Positions 1 through 8,455 of a stretch of DNA of 64,000 nucleotides are shown here, one piece after another. Within the stretch, counting starts at the first letter, position 1, and the number at the start of each line of letters is the position of its first letter. The notes under the pieces were generated by a model. That model did not search any database, was not told the origin of the DNA, and saw only the letters and a program-made list of their open reading frames with translations. Source of the DNA: a virus; the IMG/VR virus record IMGVR_UViG_3300028558_000001, positions 1 through 64,000 of that record. One strand, given 5' to 3'. The position numbers and the translations under genes were made by a program.

Positions 1-99
1 AACCATTAGGAACAGATGAAGATAATTTTTCCTTCGTTTCACTAGCGTCCAAATCAGTTTCCAAAACGGTAGTGGTTGTCGTCCATATCCTATTTTCAT
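1..99 (-). CDS. Partial hypothetical protein (5' end only)
   Basis: An open frame starts at an ATG at 99 on the minus strand, six bases after a good ribosome binding site (AAGGAG), and runs off the left edge, giving 33 residues. The visible part is basic and tryptophan-rich (KLIWTLVKRRKN). It follows the metallophosphoesterase gene closely on the same strand, so it is probably co-transcribed with it. No family is recognised. Confidence 0.5.
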   Translation of the reverse strand, partial: MKIGYGRQPLPFWKLIWTLVKRRKNYLHLFLMV

Positions 100-101
100 A
101 A

Positions 102-761
102 TTACTCCTTAAAATCAATATCAATGAATTCTAGTTCACCTAGACCACGGAACATGGTTCCCTTATATTCATGGGAATAAGAATAGTGCCAATGTCCATG
201 TATCCAAAGCTTTGGTTGGTGTAGATAAAGCATTCCATCAAAAGCCTGTCTAGTTCTAGAATCAATATCAAGTTTACGCCTACCAGAAAGAACCTCAATG
301 ACCTTAGCCATTTCTTCTGGAATCTCATGAGAAACCATAACATCAGGCTTTTCAACTTCATAGAGAGTAATGATTTCCTGTAGCTTATGATAGCTTAGTT
401 CCTCATCAGCCCAATAATCATATCCCTCAGTACGCCAATCACGGTCAATAGAGATACCTCCACCAACATACATGATCTTGGTTCCATTAATTACTTCAAT
501 GGTTCCATCGGGAATCCAGTATGATTGCTGTTGGCAGACATGAGGGTTATCATGATTACCACGAATAAACTTATGATCACCCTTCATGATAGCGTCATAG
601 GGCGGATTGGTAGATGCAATTTTCTTGGCTTCGTGATAATCCCAACGAAAAAAACCAACTCCAAAATCACCAACCTGACGCGAATGCTCTACGTCCTTGA
701 TAAGCTTCTTATATGGTTCAAACTTACCATGAACGTCTCCAATAAATCTTACTTTAGTCAT
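102..761 (-). CDS. Calcineurin-like metallophosphoesterase
   Basis: This 219-residue protein carries the ordered metal-binding motifs of the calcineurin-like phosphoesterase fold: GDVHG near residue 8, a GD pair near residue 31, GNHD near residue 69, SHE near residue 143 and GHWH near residue 189. Such enzymes hydrolyse phosphomonoesters or phosphodiesters with two metal ions; the substrate here cannot be read from sequence. The start has a GGAAG site and overlaps the stop of the upstream gene by four bases (ATGA), so the two are translationally coupled. Transcription probably comes from the consensus promoter at 1049-1077. Confidence 0.85.
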   Translation of the reverse strand: MTKVRFIGDVHGKFEPYKKLIKDVEHSRQVGDFGVGFFRWDYHEAKKIASTNPPYDAIMKGDHKFIRGNHDNPHVCQQQSYWIPDGTIEVINGTKIMYVGGGISIDRDWRTEGYDYWADEELSYHKLQEIITLYEVEKPDVMVSHEIPEEMAKVIEVLSGRRKLDIDSRTRQAFDGMLYLHQPKLWIHGHWHYSYSHEYKGTMFRGLGELEFIDIDFKE

Positions 762-1018
762 TTTACTTCCTTAATAATATCTTCCTCACCATATACGACA
801 GAATATGAAATTCCAAATTCTTTTGTAGGGCCATAACCTTCAACAAAATCATCAATCATTTCCCTAGCTGCTAGTTGCGCTAGGTGTTTTACATGATCTT
901 CAATACAATCAGTATAAAACATATATGATGAAAATTCTTCCATAAATTCGTCTGTGAATTTAGTTTCATCTAATGTTATTTTAATAATTTGCGTTACCTC
1001 GACCTCATATGTTTTCAT
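758..1018 (-). CDS. Hypothetical early protein, 86 aa
   Basis: A small acidic protein of unknown function, with no membrane segment or metal motif. It has a strong ribosome binding site (GGAGGAA) and is the first gene after a perfect sigma70-type promoter. It is coupled by a four-base overlap to the metallophosphoesterase downstream. Confidence 0.8.
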   Translation of the reverse strand: MKTYEVEVTQIIKITLDETKFTDEFMEEFSSYMFYTDCIEDHVKHLAQLAAREMIDDFVEGYGPTKEFGISYSVVYGEEDIIKEVK

Positions 1019-1048
1019 AAAAATTCCTCCATTTCTAAATCTTTTCGG

Positions 1049-1077
1049 ATTATAAATACTTTATCGTTCCCTGTCAA
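1049..1077 (-). promoter_or_regulatory. Consensus sigma70-type promoter
   Basis: On the minus strand TTGACA (1077-1072) and TATAAT (1054-1049) are separated by exactly 17 bases. The promoter reads into the genes at 758-1018 and 102-761. Its -35 box is half of an inverted repeat (CCTGTCAA at 1070-1077 and TTGACAGG at 1085-1092), which may bind a regulator or form a hairpin. Confidence 0.85.
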
Positions 1078-1102
1078 GTCATTTTTGACAGGTGTATTAT
1101 CG

Positions 1103-1110
1103 TATAAATA
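1103..1110 (+). promoter_or_regulatory. T4-type late promoter (TATAAATA)
   Basis: An exact TATAAATA lies 28 bases before the first tail-fibre gene. In T4 this octamer is the whole late promoter, read by RNA polymerase carrying gp55 and gp33 with the sliding clamp. It faces away from the sigma70-type promoter at 1049-1077. A second TATAAATA at 1051-1058 overlaps the -10 box of that promoter and is probably incidental. Confidence 0.8.
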
Positions 1111-1138
1111 GTTATATTACGGTTCATAAAAAGGATTT

Positions 1139-1462
1139 ATGATGGCTCTAAATATAATTATAGGCGATCCATTTATAGCACAAGTTTCAATTAATGATGA
1201 TACGGCTAATACCCTGTTGGATATTTCATCAGGATATAGCGTTGAATTTCTATTAAAACAGAGTCTTACCAATGGTAAGACTCTTTCTGGCGTTAACTAT
1301 AATGTTTCATCTAACAATATAATCACTATACAAATTGCTGATACTGATACGGCAACTTATCAAAGTGGCCTTGGTGCCTTATATATGAAAGTCAATAATT
1401 CTGATAATTCGGTTATTTTACGTCATAGAGAAAATGTAAACTTTATTAAAGAAGAAATTTGA
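1139..1462 (+). CDS. Small virion/tail-fibre-associated protein
   Basis: A 107-residue, beta-strand-rich protein with many Ser, Thr and Asn residues, typical of small phage fibre or baseplate accessory domains. It is the first gene of the late fibre block and has an AAGGA site. ATG codons occur at 1139 and 1142, and either could be used. Its stop overlaps the next start by one base (TGATG). The exact role is unknown. Confidence 0.65.
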   Translation: MMALNIIIGDPFIAQVSINDDTANTLLDISSGYSVEFLLKQSLTNGKTLSGVNYNVSSNNIITIQIADTDTATYQSGLGALYMKVNNSDNSVILRHRENVNFIKEEI

Positions 1463-1815
1463 TGGCAGTATTACCAACCCCAACTACAAATACATATACA
1501 ATTACTTTTACTACATTTGCTGCTACAGTAAACTCTGTAACAGAAGCACCAAATGCGTTTACGGTAGATTTGGGGCAAATTATAAATCTTAATACTGCTG
1601 GTGGCAATCTCAATGCGCCCATCCAATTTACCGCACAAACAAGTTTTTCTAATATTAATGTGACCATGCCAATTACCCCAAATGCTAATTCTACTAATGT
1701 TTATATAAATGGATTACTACAATCTCAATCATCTTTTATCATAAATAGTAATATAATTACTATACCAAATACCCTAAACGTTGTCGCAGGTGATTTGGTC
1801 AGCATAACTTACTAG
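1462..1815 (+). CDS. Tail-fibre-associated beta protein
   Basis: 117 residues, Thr/Asn-rich. The C-terminal part (VYINGLLQS, then GDLVSITY at the very end) matches the common fibre module that ends in a strand-rich 'ingested polymer' type domain. The start is the ATG overlapping the stop of the preceding gene, so translation is coupled. It is probably a virion surface component, inferred from position and composition. Confidence 0.65.
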   Translation: MAVLPTPTTNTYTITFTTFAATVNSVTEAPNAFTVDLGQIINLNTAGGNLNAPIQFTAQTSFSNINVTMPITPNANSTNVYINGLLQSQSSFIINSNIITIPNTLNVVAGDLVSITY

Positions 1816-1826
1816 GAGTTTAAAAA

Positions 1827-3017
1827 TTGGCACAGACACAAATTAACGGCAATACACAGATTCAAGCGGCTACAATTCCGCTTTCTAAGCTTGTGTCTGG
1901 GTATTCAATTCCAACTTCAAATCTTGTAGATGGAGCTAACTTCGTCAAGAAAGACGGCTCAGTTACTATGACTGCCGCCTTAAATTTTGGTGGTTTTACT
2001 GGTCAGAACTCAGGAGCACCAACAAACGCATCTGATCTTGCAACTAAAGCATATGTTGATGCTAAAACTGGTGGTATTGGTGGTTTACATGATGTTAGAA
2101 TTTTATCAGCATCAAACGTTGCTTCTTTATCTGGATTAACAGCAATTGATGGTGTAACTCCAGTTGCTAACGATCTTATTCTTCTAACAGCACAATCAAC
2201 CGCTTCTCAGAACGGGCCTTGGGCTGCTGCTTCTGGTTCATGGACTCGCCCTTCTTGGTGGACTACTGCAACTGTTGTAAATGAAGGTCAATACTTCATG
2301 GTCGCAGAAGGTACTTCTTATAAGGATACTAAGTGGTGGTGTACAAATACTGGTACAATTACTGTTGATACTACTTCAACTACATTCGTTCAAGACAATT
2401 CAGGAACTACATACACTAACGGTACTGGTCTATCATTAGCTGGTGGTACTTTCTCTGTCAACTATGGTACTACTTCAACTACTGCTGCTGTTGGTAACGA
2501 TGCTCGTATCACTGGTGCTCTACAAACATCTTCACTAGGAACTAACGTATTAACTGCTCTTGGAGTAGCTGTTGGTTCTGTTGGTGCATTTGTTACATAT
2601 AATGGTGCATTAGGAACTCCATCAGGCGGTTCTTTAGCTAACTGTTCTGGTCTATCTGCTGCTACTGGTCTAACTGGTACTCTTGCTACTGCCGCTGTAC
2701 CAGCATTTACTGGTGGTGACGTAACCTCTGTTGGTGGCTCACTTTCACTAACAGTAAATAATACGTCTGGTACAGGTTTCGTAAAATACGGTAACTTTAT
2801 TTGGAATGAAACACCAACTGGTCTAGTTAATGGTTCTAACGTTACTTATACTCTAGCACATAGCCCTGCCAATTCTGGTGTTGCATTATCTCTAGAATTG
2901 AATGGTATTACACTAGAACCCGGTTCTGGTAATGACTATACTATTTCTGGTACTACCGTTACCATGTTGTTCACTCCTCAAACAGGCGACAAACTAAGAG
3001 CATATTACCTATACTGA
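1827..3017 (+). CDS. Tail fibre protein, TTG start
   Basis: A 396-residue fibre protein. Near residue 70 it has the phage-fibre signature DLATKAYVDAK, which often marks the join between shaft and variable modules. The C-terminal module (SLELNGITLEPG, ending in LRAYYLY) resembles receptor-proximal fibre domains. The start is TTG at 1827, placed correctly after an AGGAG site; no in-frame ATG explains the conserved N-terminus (AQTQINGNTQI) as well. It probably forms a trimeric fibre with the neighbouring gene products. Confidence 0.8.
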   Translation: MAQTQINGNTQIQAATIPLSKLVSGYSIPTSNLVDGANFVKKDGSVTMTAALNFGGFTGQNSGAPTNASDLATKAYVDAKTGGIGGLHDVRILSASNVASLSGLTAIDGVTPVANDLILLTAQSTASQNGPWAAASGSWTRPSWWTTATVVNEGQYFMVAEGTSYKDTKWWCTNTGTITVDTTSTTFVQDNSGTTYTNGTGLSLAGGTFSVNYGTTSTTAAVGNDARITGALQTSSLGTNVLTALGVAVGSVGAFVTYNGALGTPSGGSLANCSGLSAATGLTGTLATAAVPAFTGGDVTSVGGSLSLTVNNTSGTGFVKYGNFIWNETPTGLVNGSNVTYTLAHSPANSGVALSLELNGITLEPGSGNDYTISGTTVTMLFTPQTGDKLRAYYLY

Positions 3018-3034
3018 TAATTGAAAGGATTTAA

Positions 3035-3310
3035 ATGAGTACAATTGATTTAACTAATGATCTTGCCTTACGTTTAATTGACAGATGTAAGAAAGAATAT
3101 GGTGAAACTTCTATTGCTAACTTTGCACTAGATTTAATTTTAACTGATCTTGCTAATGAAAATGAATTTTTGAAACAAGAACAAGAAGCATTATTGAAAG
3201 AAAAAGAAGTGCTTCTAGAAAAAATTAGACAGCAATCAAATTTAATTGCAGAACTACAAGAACAGGCATTTCCTGAGCGCAAATTCAATAAGAAAGTACG
3301 CGAACATTAA
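3035..3310 (+). CDS. Coiled-coil protein within the fibre locus
   Basis: 91 residues. The second half (about residues 48-80) is a strongly heptad-like coiled coil rich in Glu, Leu and Lys. It lies between two fibre genes, preceded by AAGGA and with its stop overlapping the next ATG (TAATG). A fibre chaperone or trimerisation partner is plausible but not shown. Confidence 0.7.
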   Translation: MSTIDLTNDLALRLIDRCKKEYGETSIANFALDLILTDLANENEFLKQEQEALLKEKEVLLEKIRQQSNLIAELQEQAFPERKFNKKVREH

Positions 3311-4245
3311 TGGCAAGAACGTTAATCAATGGACCAGAGGGAATACTCTCTGGTTCTGTTACTAGAGGACTACTAAATACAGCCACTTCCGGCTCGGCAG
3401 TAATTGCGAAAGTTCTTACTGACGGTACGATAAGCCTTGGTTATACTGGTGCTGACTCTGGTACAGGTGACGTTACCCTATCATTAAATCAAGCATATCA
3501 CTTTACTTTTACAAACACTATTACATTTTCTAATACTGTTACTGTTGGTAACTCTACTGCAAACGTAGTTGTTACTGGAACATCGCTTGTATTAGCTAAT
3601 TCTACTAATTCATTAACCATCAATCCAGCATCTACTCTCGGTGGTACTGGATCAGTTGGTGGTTCTAATACACAAATTCAGTTTAATGATTCTGGTTCAG
3701 CCAATGGTTCTGCTGGATTTGTGTTTGATAAAACTTCAAACAGCGTAACAATTGCCAACAATTTAACTGTTTCTGGTAATACCAATATTACTACTGCTGG
3801 ATTTCTAATCGGAAATTCTACAGTAAATACGTATATAACATCAACGTCTATTGTATTAGCCAATTCCACTAATTCATTAACCATCAATCCAGCATCTACT
3901 CTAGGTGGCGGTGGTGGCGGTGTAGCTGGTTCTAATACACAAATTCAGTTTAATGATTCTGGTTCAGCCAATGCTTCCGCTGCTTTTACATTTAATAAAA
4001 GCACCAATACAGTAAACATTGCTAATAATTTAACTGTTGCTGGTAATACTAATATTACAACTACCAGTTTTTCTATTGGAAATTCTACAGTAAATACTAA
4101 TATTCTACCAACAAGTATTACACTAAGTAACAATTCTAACAGTATTTTTATTGATACTGCCACTTCAAACATTTCAGTTAATGGCGCTATAGTGTGTGTT
4201 CTTGGTAGAGCTTTTGCAATAGCCGCTGGCTTTAGTTTAACATAA
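3310..4245 (+). CDS. Repeat-containing tail fibre protein
   Basis: 311 residues, composed almost entirely of Asn, Thr, Ser and Gly. A module of about 80 residues occurs twice: TNSLTINPASTLGG, then NTQIQFNDSGSAN, then IANNLTV, then GNTNITT. The repeats are also near-identical as DNA (about 3590-3800 and 3845-4060), so unequal recombination could change shaft length. The C-terminus is hydrophobic (AFAIAAGFSLT). This is a phage fibre shaft by composition and locus; no enzymatic domain is seen. Confidence 0.75.
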   Translation: MARTLINGPEGILSGSVTRGLLNTATSGSAVIAKVLTDGTISLGYTGADSGTGDVTLSLNQAYHFTFTNTITFSNTVTVGNSTANVVVTGTSLVLANSTNSLTINPASTLGGTGSVGGSNTQIQFNDSGSANGSAGFVFDKTSNSVTIANNLTVSGNTNITTAGFLIGNSTVNTYITSTSIVLANSTNSLTINPASTLGGGGGGVAGSNTQIQFNDSGSANASAAFTFNKSTNTVNIANNLTVAGNTNITTTSFSIGNSTVNTNILPTSITLSNNSNSIFIDTATSNISVNGAIVCVLGRAFAIAAGFSLT

Positions 4246-4254
4246 GAGGATAAC

Positions 4255-5067
4255 ATGCCTAATATTTCCCCAATCTTTTCTCGCGTAGGTGACGTACAAG
4301 GTTCTGTTCTGTTACAGAATCCAGTTGCTGCTACTGGTACTGGTTATACAGGCGCAGATGCAAACACTGTTGCAATTTATCAGTCAGACGCAACCAATGG
4401 TGGATTCGTTCAGCGTATTCGTATTAAGGCAATGCAAACTCAGCCAGCAAATGTTGTTCGTTTTTGGTTAGCACAACCTTATGGTCAATTAACTACTACA
4501 ACAACTGCCCCACAGACACCTACAGCAACTATTTCTGCTTCTGCTGGAACAATGACTCCCGGTGTATATTATATGAAGGTACAGGCAATTGATGCATTCG
4601 GACAGCCCGGAGCATTTTCTACTGAAATTTCAAATACTGTTCCTTCTACTGGTAATAATATTGTTTGGGGATGGTCTGCCCCTGCAACTGTAACTCAGGG
4701 TGTTTCAAACTACAGACTTGCTATTGGTTTAGCTTCTGGTCAGGAACAGTTTGTTATTGCAAATACAGGTAACGTTCTAACTTATACACAGAACACTTCA
4801 TTTTGGGTAGGTCAGTCAGGAAACCAAGTTGGTTCATTTATCGTAACTGGTAACTCATCTGCATCTTTCACTACTCCATTAACTTTGAATACTACACTTA
4901 TTGGGGAACTTTCAATTCCAGCAATTACTTTATCTGCATCTGCTGCAACTGCTGATTTTGATTATCCAATCAACATCGCTGTTCCTCCCGGTTATCGTAT
5001 TCTTGCTGGTCTAGGTACTGCTTCTGCAAATGGTTTAATTGCTACAGTAATCGGTGGGAAATATTGA
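4255..5067 (+). CDS. Tail fibre/virion structural protein
   Basis: 270 residues starting MPNISPIFSRVGDVQG. The middle (VYYMKVQAIDAFGQPGAFS) looks like a fibronectin/Ig-like beta domain and the C-terminus (PPGYRILAGLGTA) is a recurrent virion-protein ending. The stop codon directly abuts the TTG start of the next gene. A structural role is inferred from context and composition. Confidence 0.7.
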   Translation: MPNISPIFSRVGDVQGSVLLQNPVAATGTGYTGADANTVAIYQSDATNGGFVQRIRIKAMQTQPANVVRFWLAQPYGQLTTTTTAPQTPTATISASAGTMTPGVYYMKVQAIDAFGQPGAFSTEISNTVPSTGNNIVWGWSAPATVTQGVSNYRLAIGLASGQEQFVIANTGNVLTYTQNTSFWVGQSGNQVGSFIVTGNSSASFTTPLTLNTTLIGELSIPAITLSASAATADFDYPINIAVPPGYRILAGLGTASANGLIATVIGGKY

Positions 5068-5988
5068 TTGTTAGACTTTTTTCATGTTCCACAGTTTCCA
5101 AAAGGTGTAGACCAACAGATATTTAATGCTAATTCTCCTACTACTGGAGTTAATTGGGCAACATGGACTAAACCGCGCGGAATCAATTGGGTAGAATTTT
5201 TTGTATGGGGCGGTGGTGGTGCTGGTGGCGCAGGAGCCGTTGGTGCATCAGGTTCCGCCGCTGGTGGTGGTGGTGGCGGATCGGCTGTCCAAATGCATGT
5301 AGTTTATCCAGCTTGGGCGTTACCAGATTTACTTTATATATCTGTAGGTGAAGGTGGATTAGGTGGTTCTGGTGCTGGTGGTAATGGTATTCCTTCATGG
5401 ATTGGACTTTACCCATCTAGCACTTGGCCTCAATGGATATTAGCGAATTGTGCTGGTGGCGGTGGTGGCGGCGCGGCTTCTGCTGGAACTGGTGGCGCTG
5501 CTGGAGGCGGTGGTGGTGCTACTGGTATAGCACAACAATGTATGCTTGGATTATGTATTCCCGGATATATGGGAAGCACTTCTAATAATCTAGGTGGTCA
5601 AGCAGGAATTGTTGGTAGTTCAGGTTCGGCTTCCGCACTTACACTACCAACAACTGGACTGCTTGTTACTGGTGGTTCTGGTGGTGGCGGTTATGCAACG
5701 GGAAATGGCGGTGGAATGAATACTCCGGGCTATCCATTTCCCGGCGGTACGATTGCTTCCGGTGGTCAATCATATCAAAATAATGGTTCTAATGGATTTC
5801 AAGCAATACCAAAACTATTATATTTTTATGGTGGTATGGGTGGTGGTGCAGGTACAGTTAATGGTGGTAATGGTGGTAATGGTTCTTATGGTTGCGGCGG
5901 CGGTGGAGGCGGTGGAGCATTTACTGGTTTTGCCGCTGGAAACGGCGGTAATGGTGGTCCCGGTCTAGTTATAGCAACATCTTGGTAA
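5068..5988 (+). CDS. Glycine-rich adhesin-like fibre protein 1, TTG start
   Basis: 306 residues with about 20 runs of poly-glycine (GGGGAGG, AAGGGGGG and similar). The N-terminal segment is conserved (KGVDQQIFN and WTKPRGI) and the C-terminus is fixed (GGNGGPGLVIATSW). It resembles glycine-rich phage domains such as the polyglycine-II sandwich of T2/S16-type gp38 adhesins; that is family knowledge, not proof. The start is TTG at 5068, immediately after the preceding stop and aligned with the ATG of both paralogues downstream. It is one of three tandem copies. Confidence 0.8.
   Translation: MLDFFHVPQFPKGVDQQIFNANSPTTGVNWATWTKPRGINWVEFFVWGGGGAGGAGAVGASGSAAGGGGGGSAVQMHVVYPAWALPDLLYISVGEGGLGGSGAGGNGIPSWIGLYPSSTWPQWILANCAGGGGGGAASAGTGGAAGGGGGATGIAQQCMLGLCIPGYMGSTSNNLGGQAGIVGSSGSASALTLPTTGLLVTGGSGGGGYATGNGGGMNTPGYPFPGGTIASGGQSYQNNGSNGFQAIPKLLYFYGGMGGGAGTVNGGNGGNGSYGCGGGGGGGAFTGFAAGNGGNGGPGLVIATSW
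5782..5853 (+). repeat. 72-bp direct repeat shared with 6752-6823
   Basis: The segment is base-for-base identical in glycine-rich paralogues 1 and 2, while the flanking loops differ. It gives a ready site for homologous exchange between the two genes. Confidence 0.85.
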
Positions 5989-6001
5989 GGATTTATAATT
6001 A

Positions 6002-6985
6002 ATGTTAGACTTTTTAAATCTTTCAACTAATCAAAAAGGTGTAGACCAACAGATATTTAATTCTACTGGAGGTACGGCTGGTTCTAATTGGTTAGTTTGG
6101 ACTAAACCACGCGGCATTAGTTTTGTTGATGTATTCATGCTTGGTGGAGGCGGTGCTGGTGGTGCTGGTGCTGTTGGTGCAGCATCAACCGCTGGTGGTG
6201 GTGGCGGCGGTGGTTCTGGAGCACAATATCATGCAATATTTCCTGCATGGGCATTACCAGATATTTTATATATTTCCGTTGGTTCTGGTGGATTAGGTGG
6301 TTCTGGTGCTGGTGGTGCTGGTGCTGGTTCATGGATATCATTAACATCAACTGCTAGTTCTGCTAATTATGTATTAGGAGTAACAGCGGGTGGAGGCGGC
6401 GGTGGCGCTGGTGGCGCTGGTACTGCTGGTGGCGCTGGTACTGCTGGTGTCGCACAAGCAGTAAGCGTAGCTAGTTTATATGGTATGTCTATGTCTGGTT
6501 ATACTGGTTCTGCAACTAACTGTTCTTTAGCAGGACAAGCAGGAATTGCTGGCGGAACTACTGGTGGTGCTTCCGCCCTTACTTTACCATTAACTGGTTT
6601 AGTTGTTACTGGTGGAACTGGTGGTGGTGGTCTTGCATCACTTGGTTCTACTGGTGGTGGTGGTGGTCAGTTTACTGTCCCTGCTGGTGGCGTGTTTCCT
6701 GCGCCACCAAATGCTTCCGGTGGCGCAGGACCATCTAATAGTCCCGGAACAAATGGTTCTAATGGATTTCAAGCAATACCAAAACTATTATATTTTTATG
6801 GTGGTATGGGTGGTGGTGCAGGTGGATTAGCATCTGGTGGTGGAGCTACTACTTCTGCTGGAGGCATTGGTGGTAATGGTTCTTATGGTTGCGGTGGAGG
6901 CGGCGGCGGTGGCGGATTCACTGGTGCGACAGTCGCCAATGGCGGTAATGGTGGTCCCGGTCTAGTTATAGTAACAAGTTGGTAA
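6002..6985 (+). CDS. Glycine-rich adhesin-like fibre protein 2
   Basis: 327 residues, paralogous to the genes on either side, with the same start (MLDFLNLSTNQKGVDQQIFN), the same WTKPRGI box and the same GGNGGPGLVI C-terminus. A 72-base stretch (6752-6823) is identical to 5782-5853 in copy 1, which suggests gene conversion or recent duplication. The loops between the glycine runs differ, as expected for receptor-binding tips. Confidence 0.8.
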   Translation: MLDFLNLSTNQKGVDQQIFNSTGGTAGSNWLVWTKPRGISFVDVFMLGGGGAGGAGAVGAASTAGGGGGGGSGAQYHAIFPAWALPDILYISVGSGGLGGSGAGGAGAGSWISLTSTASSANYVLGVTAGGGGGGAGGAGTAGGAGTAGVAQAVSVASLYGMSMSGYTGSATNCSLAGQAGIAGGTTGGASALTLPLTGLVVTGGTGGGGLASLGSTGGGGGQFTVPAGGVFPAPPNASGGAGPSNSPGTNGSNGFQAIPKLLYFYGGMGGGAGGLASGGGATTSAGGIGGNGSYGCGGGGGGGGFTGATVANGGNGGPGLVIVTSW

Positions 6986-6994
6986 GGATTTAAT

Positions 6995-7963
6995 ATGTTA
7001 GATTTATTTCATGTACAACAATTTGGTAAAGGTGTAGACCAACAGATATTTAATGTTAATAGTGGAAGTGCATCAGGATGGGTTACTTGGATAAAACCTA
7101 GAGGAATCAATTGGGTTGATTTCTTCATGCTTGGTGGAGGCGGTGCTGGTGGTGCTGGTGCTGTTGGAGCATCATCAACAGCGGGGGGCGGCGGTGGTGG
7201 CGCTGGTGGCGCTCAATTTCATGCTATTTTTCCTGCATGGCTATTGCCTGATATTTTATATATTTCCGTTGGTTCTGGTGGATTAGGTGGTTCTGGTGCT
7301 GGTGGTGCTGGATTAATTTCATATATATCAATATATCCTGTTGCTACTGCTAATTATTTACTTGGGTCTGCATCTGGTGGTGGTGGTGGTGGGTTAGGAG
7401 GCGCTGGTACTGGTGGTACTGCTGGTGCGTCTGCTGGTTCTTCATCAATAGGAAATGCAAGTCTTTTTGGTTTGTGTATATCTGGATATACTGGTGGTGC
7501 TTCCATTAATTTAGCAGGACAAGCAGGAGTTGTTGGTGGATCAGTTAGTGCTGCTGGAAATATAACTCTACCTACTACTGGTTTAGTAGCTACTGGTGGA
7601 ACTGGCGGCGCAGGAATTGGTGTTGCTTCTTTGGGTGGCTATAGCGGAGGATCATTTAACTCTCCTGCTGGTATTTTTCCGTTTCCTTCTCAAAATGGTG
7701 GAATTGGTGGGGGACATGCTCCAGCAACGGCTGGTTTACCCGGTTCTAATGGATTTCAAGCAATGACAAAAACACTATTCTTTTATGGTGGTACTGGTGG
7801 AGGTTCTTGTGGTCAAGATGCATCGGCAGGTTCTAATGGTGGTAATGGTGGTTTTGGTTCTTATGGTTGTGGCGGTGGAGGTGGAGGCGCAGCATATACA
7901 GGAAATATAGCAGGTATTGGTGGCAATGGTGGTCCCGGTATAGTTATAGCAACAGCTTGGTAA
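6995..7963 (+). CDS. Glycine-rich adhesin-like fibre protein 3
   Basis: 322 residues, the third tandem paralogue. It shares the N-terminal KGVDQQIFN and KPRGI segments and the GGNGGPGIVIATAW C-terminus. It shares a run of about 40 identical bases with copy 2 around 7123-7165. Variable loops lie between the poly-glycine runs. A receptor-binding or fibre-tip role is inferred. Confidence 0.8.
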   Translation: MLDLFHVQQFGKGVDQQIFNVNSGSASGWVTWIKPRGINWVDFFMLGGGGAGGAGAVGASSTAGGGGGGAGGAQFHAIFPAWLLPDILYISVGSGGLGGSGAGGAGLISYISIYPVATANYLLGSASGGGGGGLGGAGTGGTAGASAGSSSIGNASLFGLCISGYTGGASINLAGQAGVVGGSVSAAGNITLPTTGLVATGGTGGAGIGVASLGGYSGGSFNSPAGIFPFPSQNGGIGGGHAPATAGLPGSNGFQAMTKTLFFYGGTGGGSCGQDASAGSNGGNGGFGSYGCGGGGGGAAYTGNIAGIGGNGGPGIVIATAW

Positions 7964-7971
7964 GATAAATA
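7964..7971 (+). promoter_or_regulatory. Probable late promoter variant (GATAAATA)
   Basis: GATAAATA overlaps the end of the third glycine-rich gene and stands 26 bases before the next start. The spacing matches the promoter at 1103. The first base departs from the T4 consensus, so strength is uncertain. Confidence 0.45.
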
Positions 7972-7997
7972 TAGTAATACTATTTGAGGGAATTATA

Positions 7998-8444
7998 ATG
8001 ACTATTACATCAGTATCATATCAGAATGACGGTTCAGTTTTAGTAAATTATAGTGATGGGTCATCACTAATTACTACTGATGCTGATGTGAATGTAAATG
8101 TATGGAAAACATCTGGTGGTATAATATCTCCTTATGTACCTCCTGTACTTCCACTAGACCCAAATACTTCTGTTTCTGATCGTCAATTCTTTCAGGCTGC
8201 TGCTGTTATAGGATTAATAACTGATTCTGATGCACTAGCTATGATGTCAGTTGGAACAATACCAAGTACATTAGCTTCTGCTATTAATATGCTCCCTTTA
8301 GACCAACAATTTTCAGCTAAAATGAAAATAATTGGTGCGCGTACATTTATCCGAAACGATCCATTTGTTGGGGCATTAAGTACGGCAATGGGACAAACAT
8401 CTACCCAAGTAGATGCATTATTTTCTTTGGCTATGTCATTATAA
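7998..8444 (+). CDS. Fibre accessory protein, modular N-terminus
   Basis: 148 residues in two modules. Residues 1-50 (NDGSVLVNYSDGS, TTDAD, PYVPP) match the N-terminus of the protein at 12499-13011. Residues 55-148 form a different module (DRQFFQAAAVIGLITD, ending LFSLAMSL) seen in fibre-assembly type proteins. The same N-terminal module joined to different C-termini shows domain shuffling. Function is probably fibre attachment or assembly. Confidence 0.65.
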   Translation: MTITSVSYQNDGSVLVNYSDGSSLITTDADVNVNVWKTSGGIISPYVPPVLPLDPNTSVSDRQFFQAAAVIGLITDSDALAMMSVGTIPSTLASAINMLPLDQQFSAKMKIIGARTFIRNDPFVGALSTAMGQTSTQVDALFSLAMSL

Positions 8445-8455
8445 GTAGTAATTAA

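Noticed and set aside
5183-6350. Antisense frames rich in His and Gln across the glycine-rich genes
   Set aside because: They mirror GGT/GGC repeats on the other strand and have no proper start sites.
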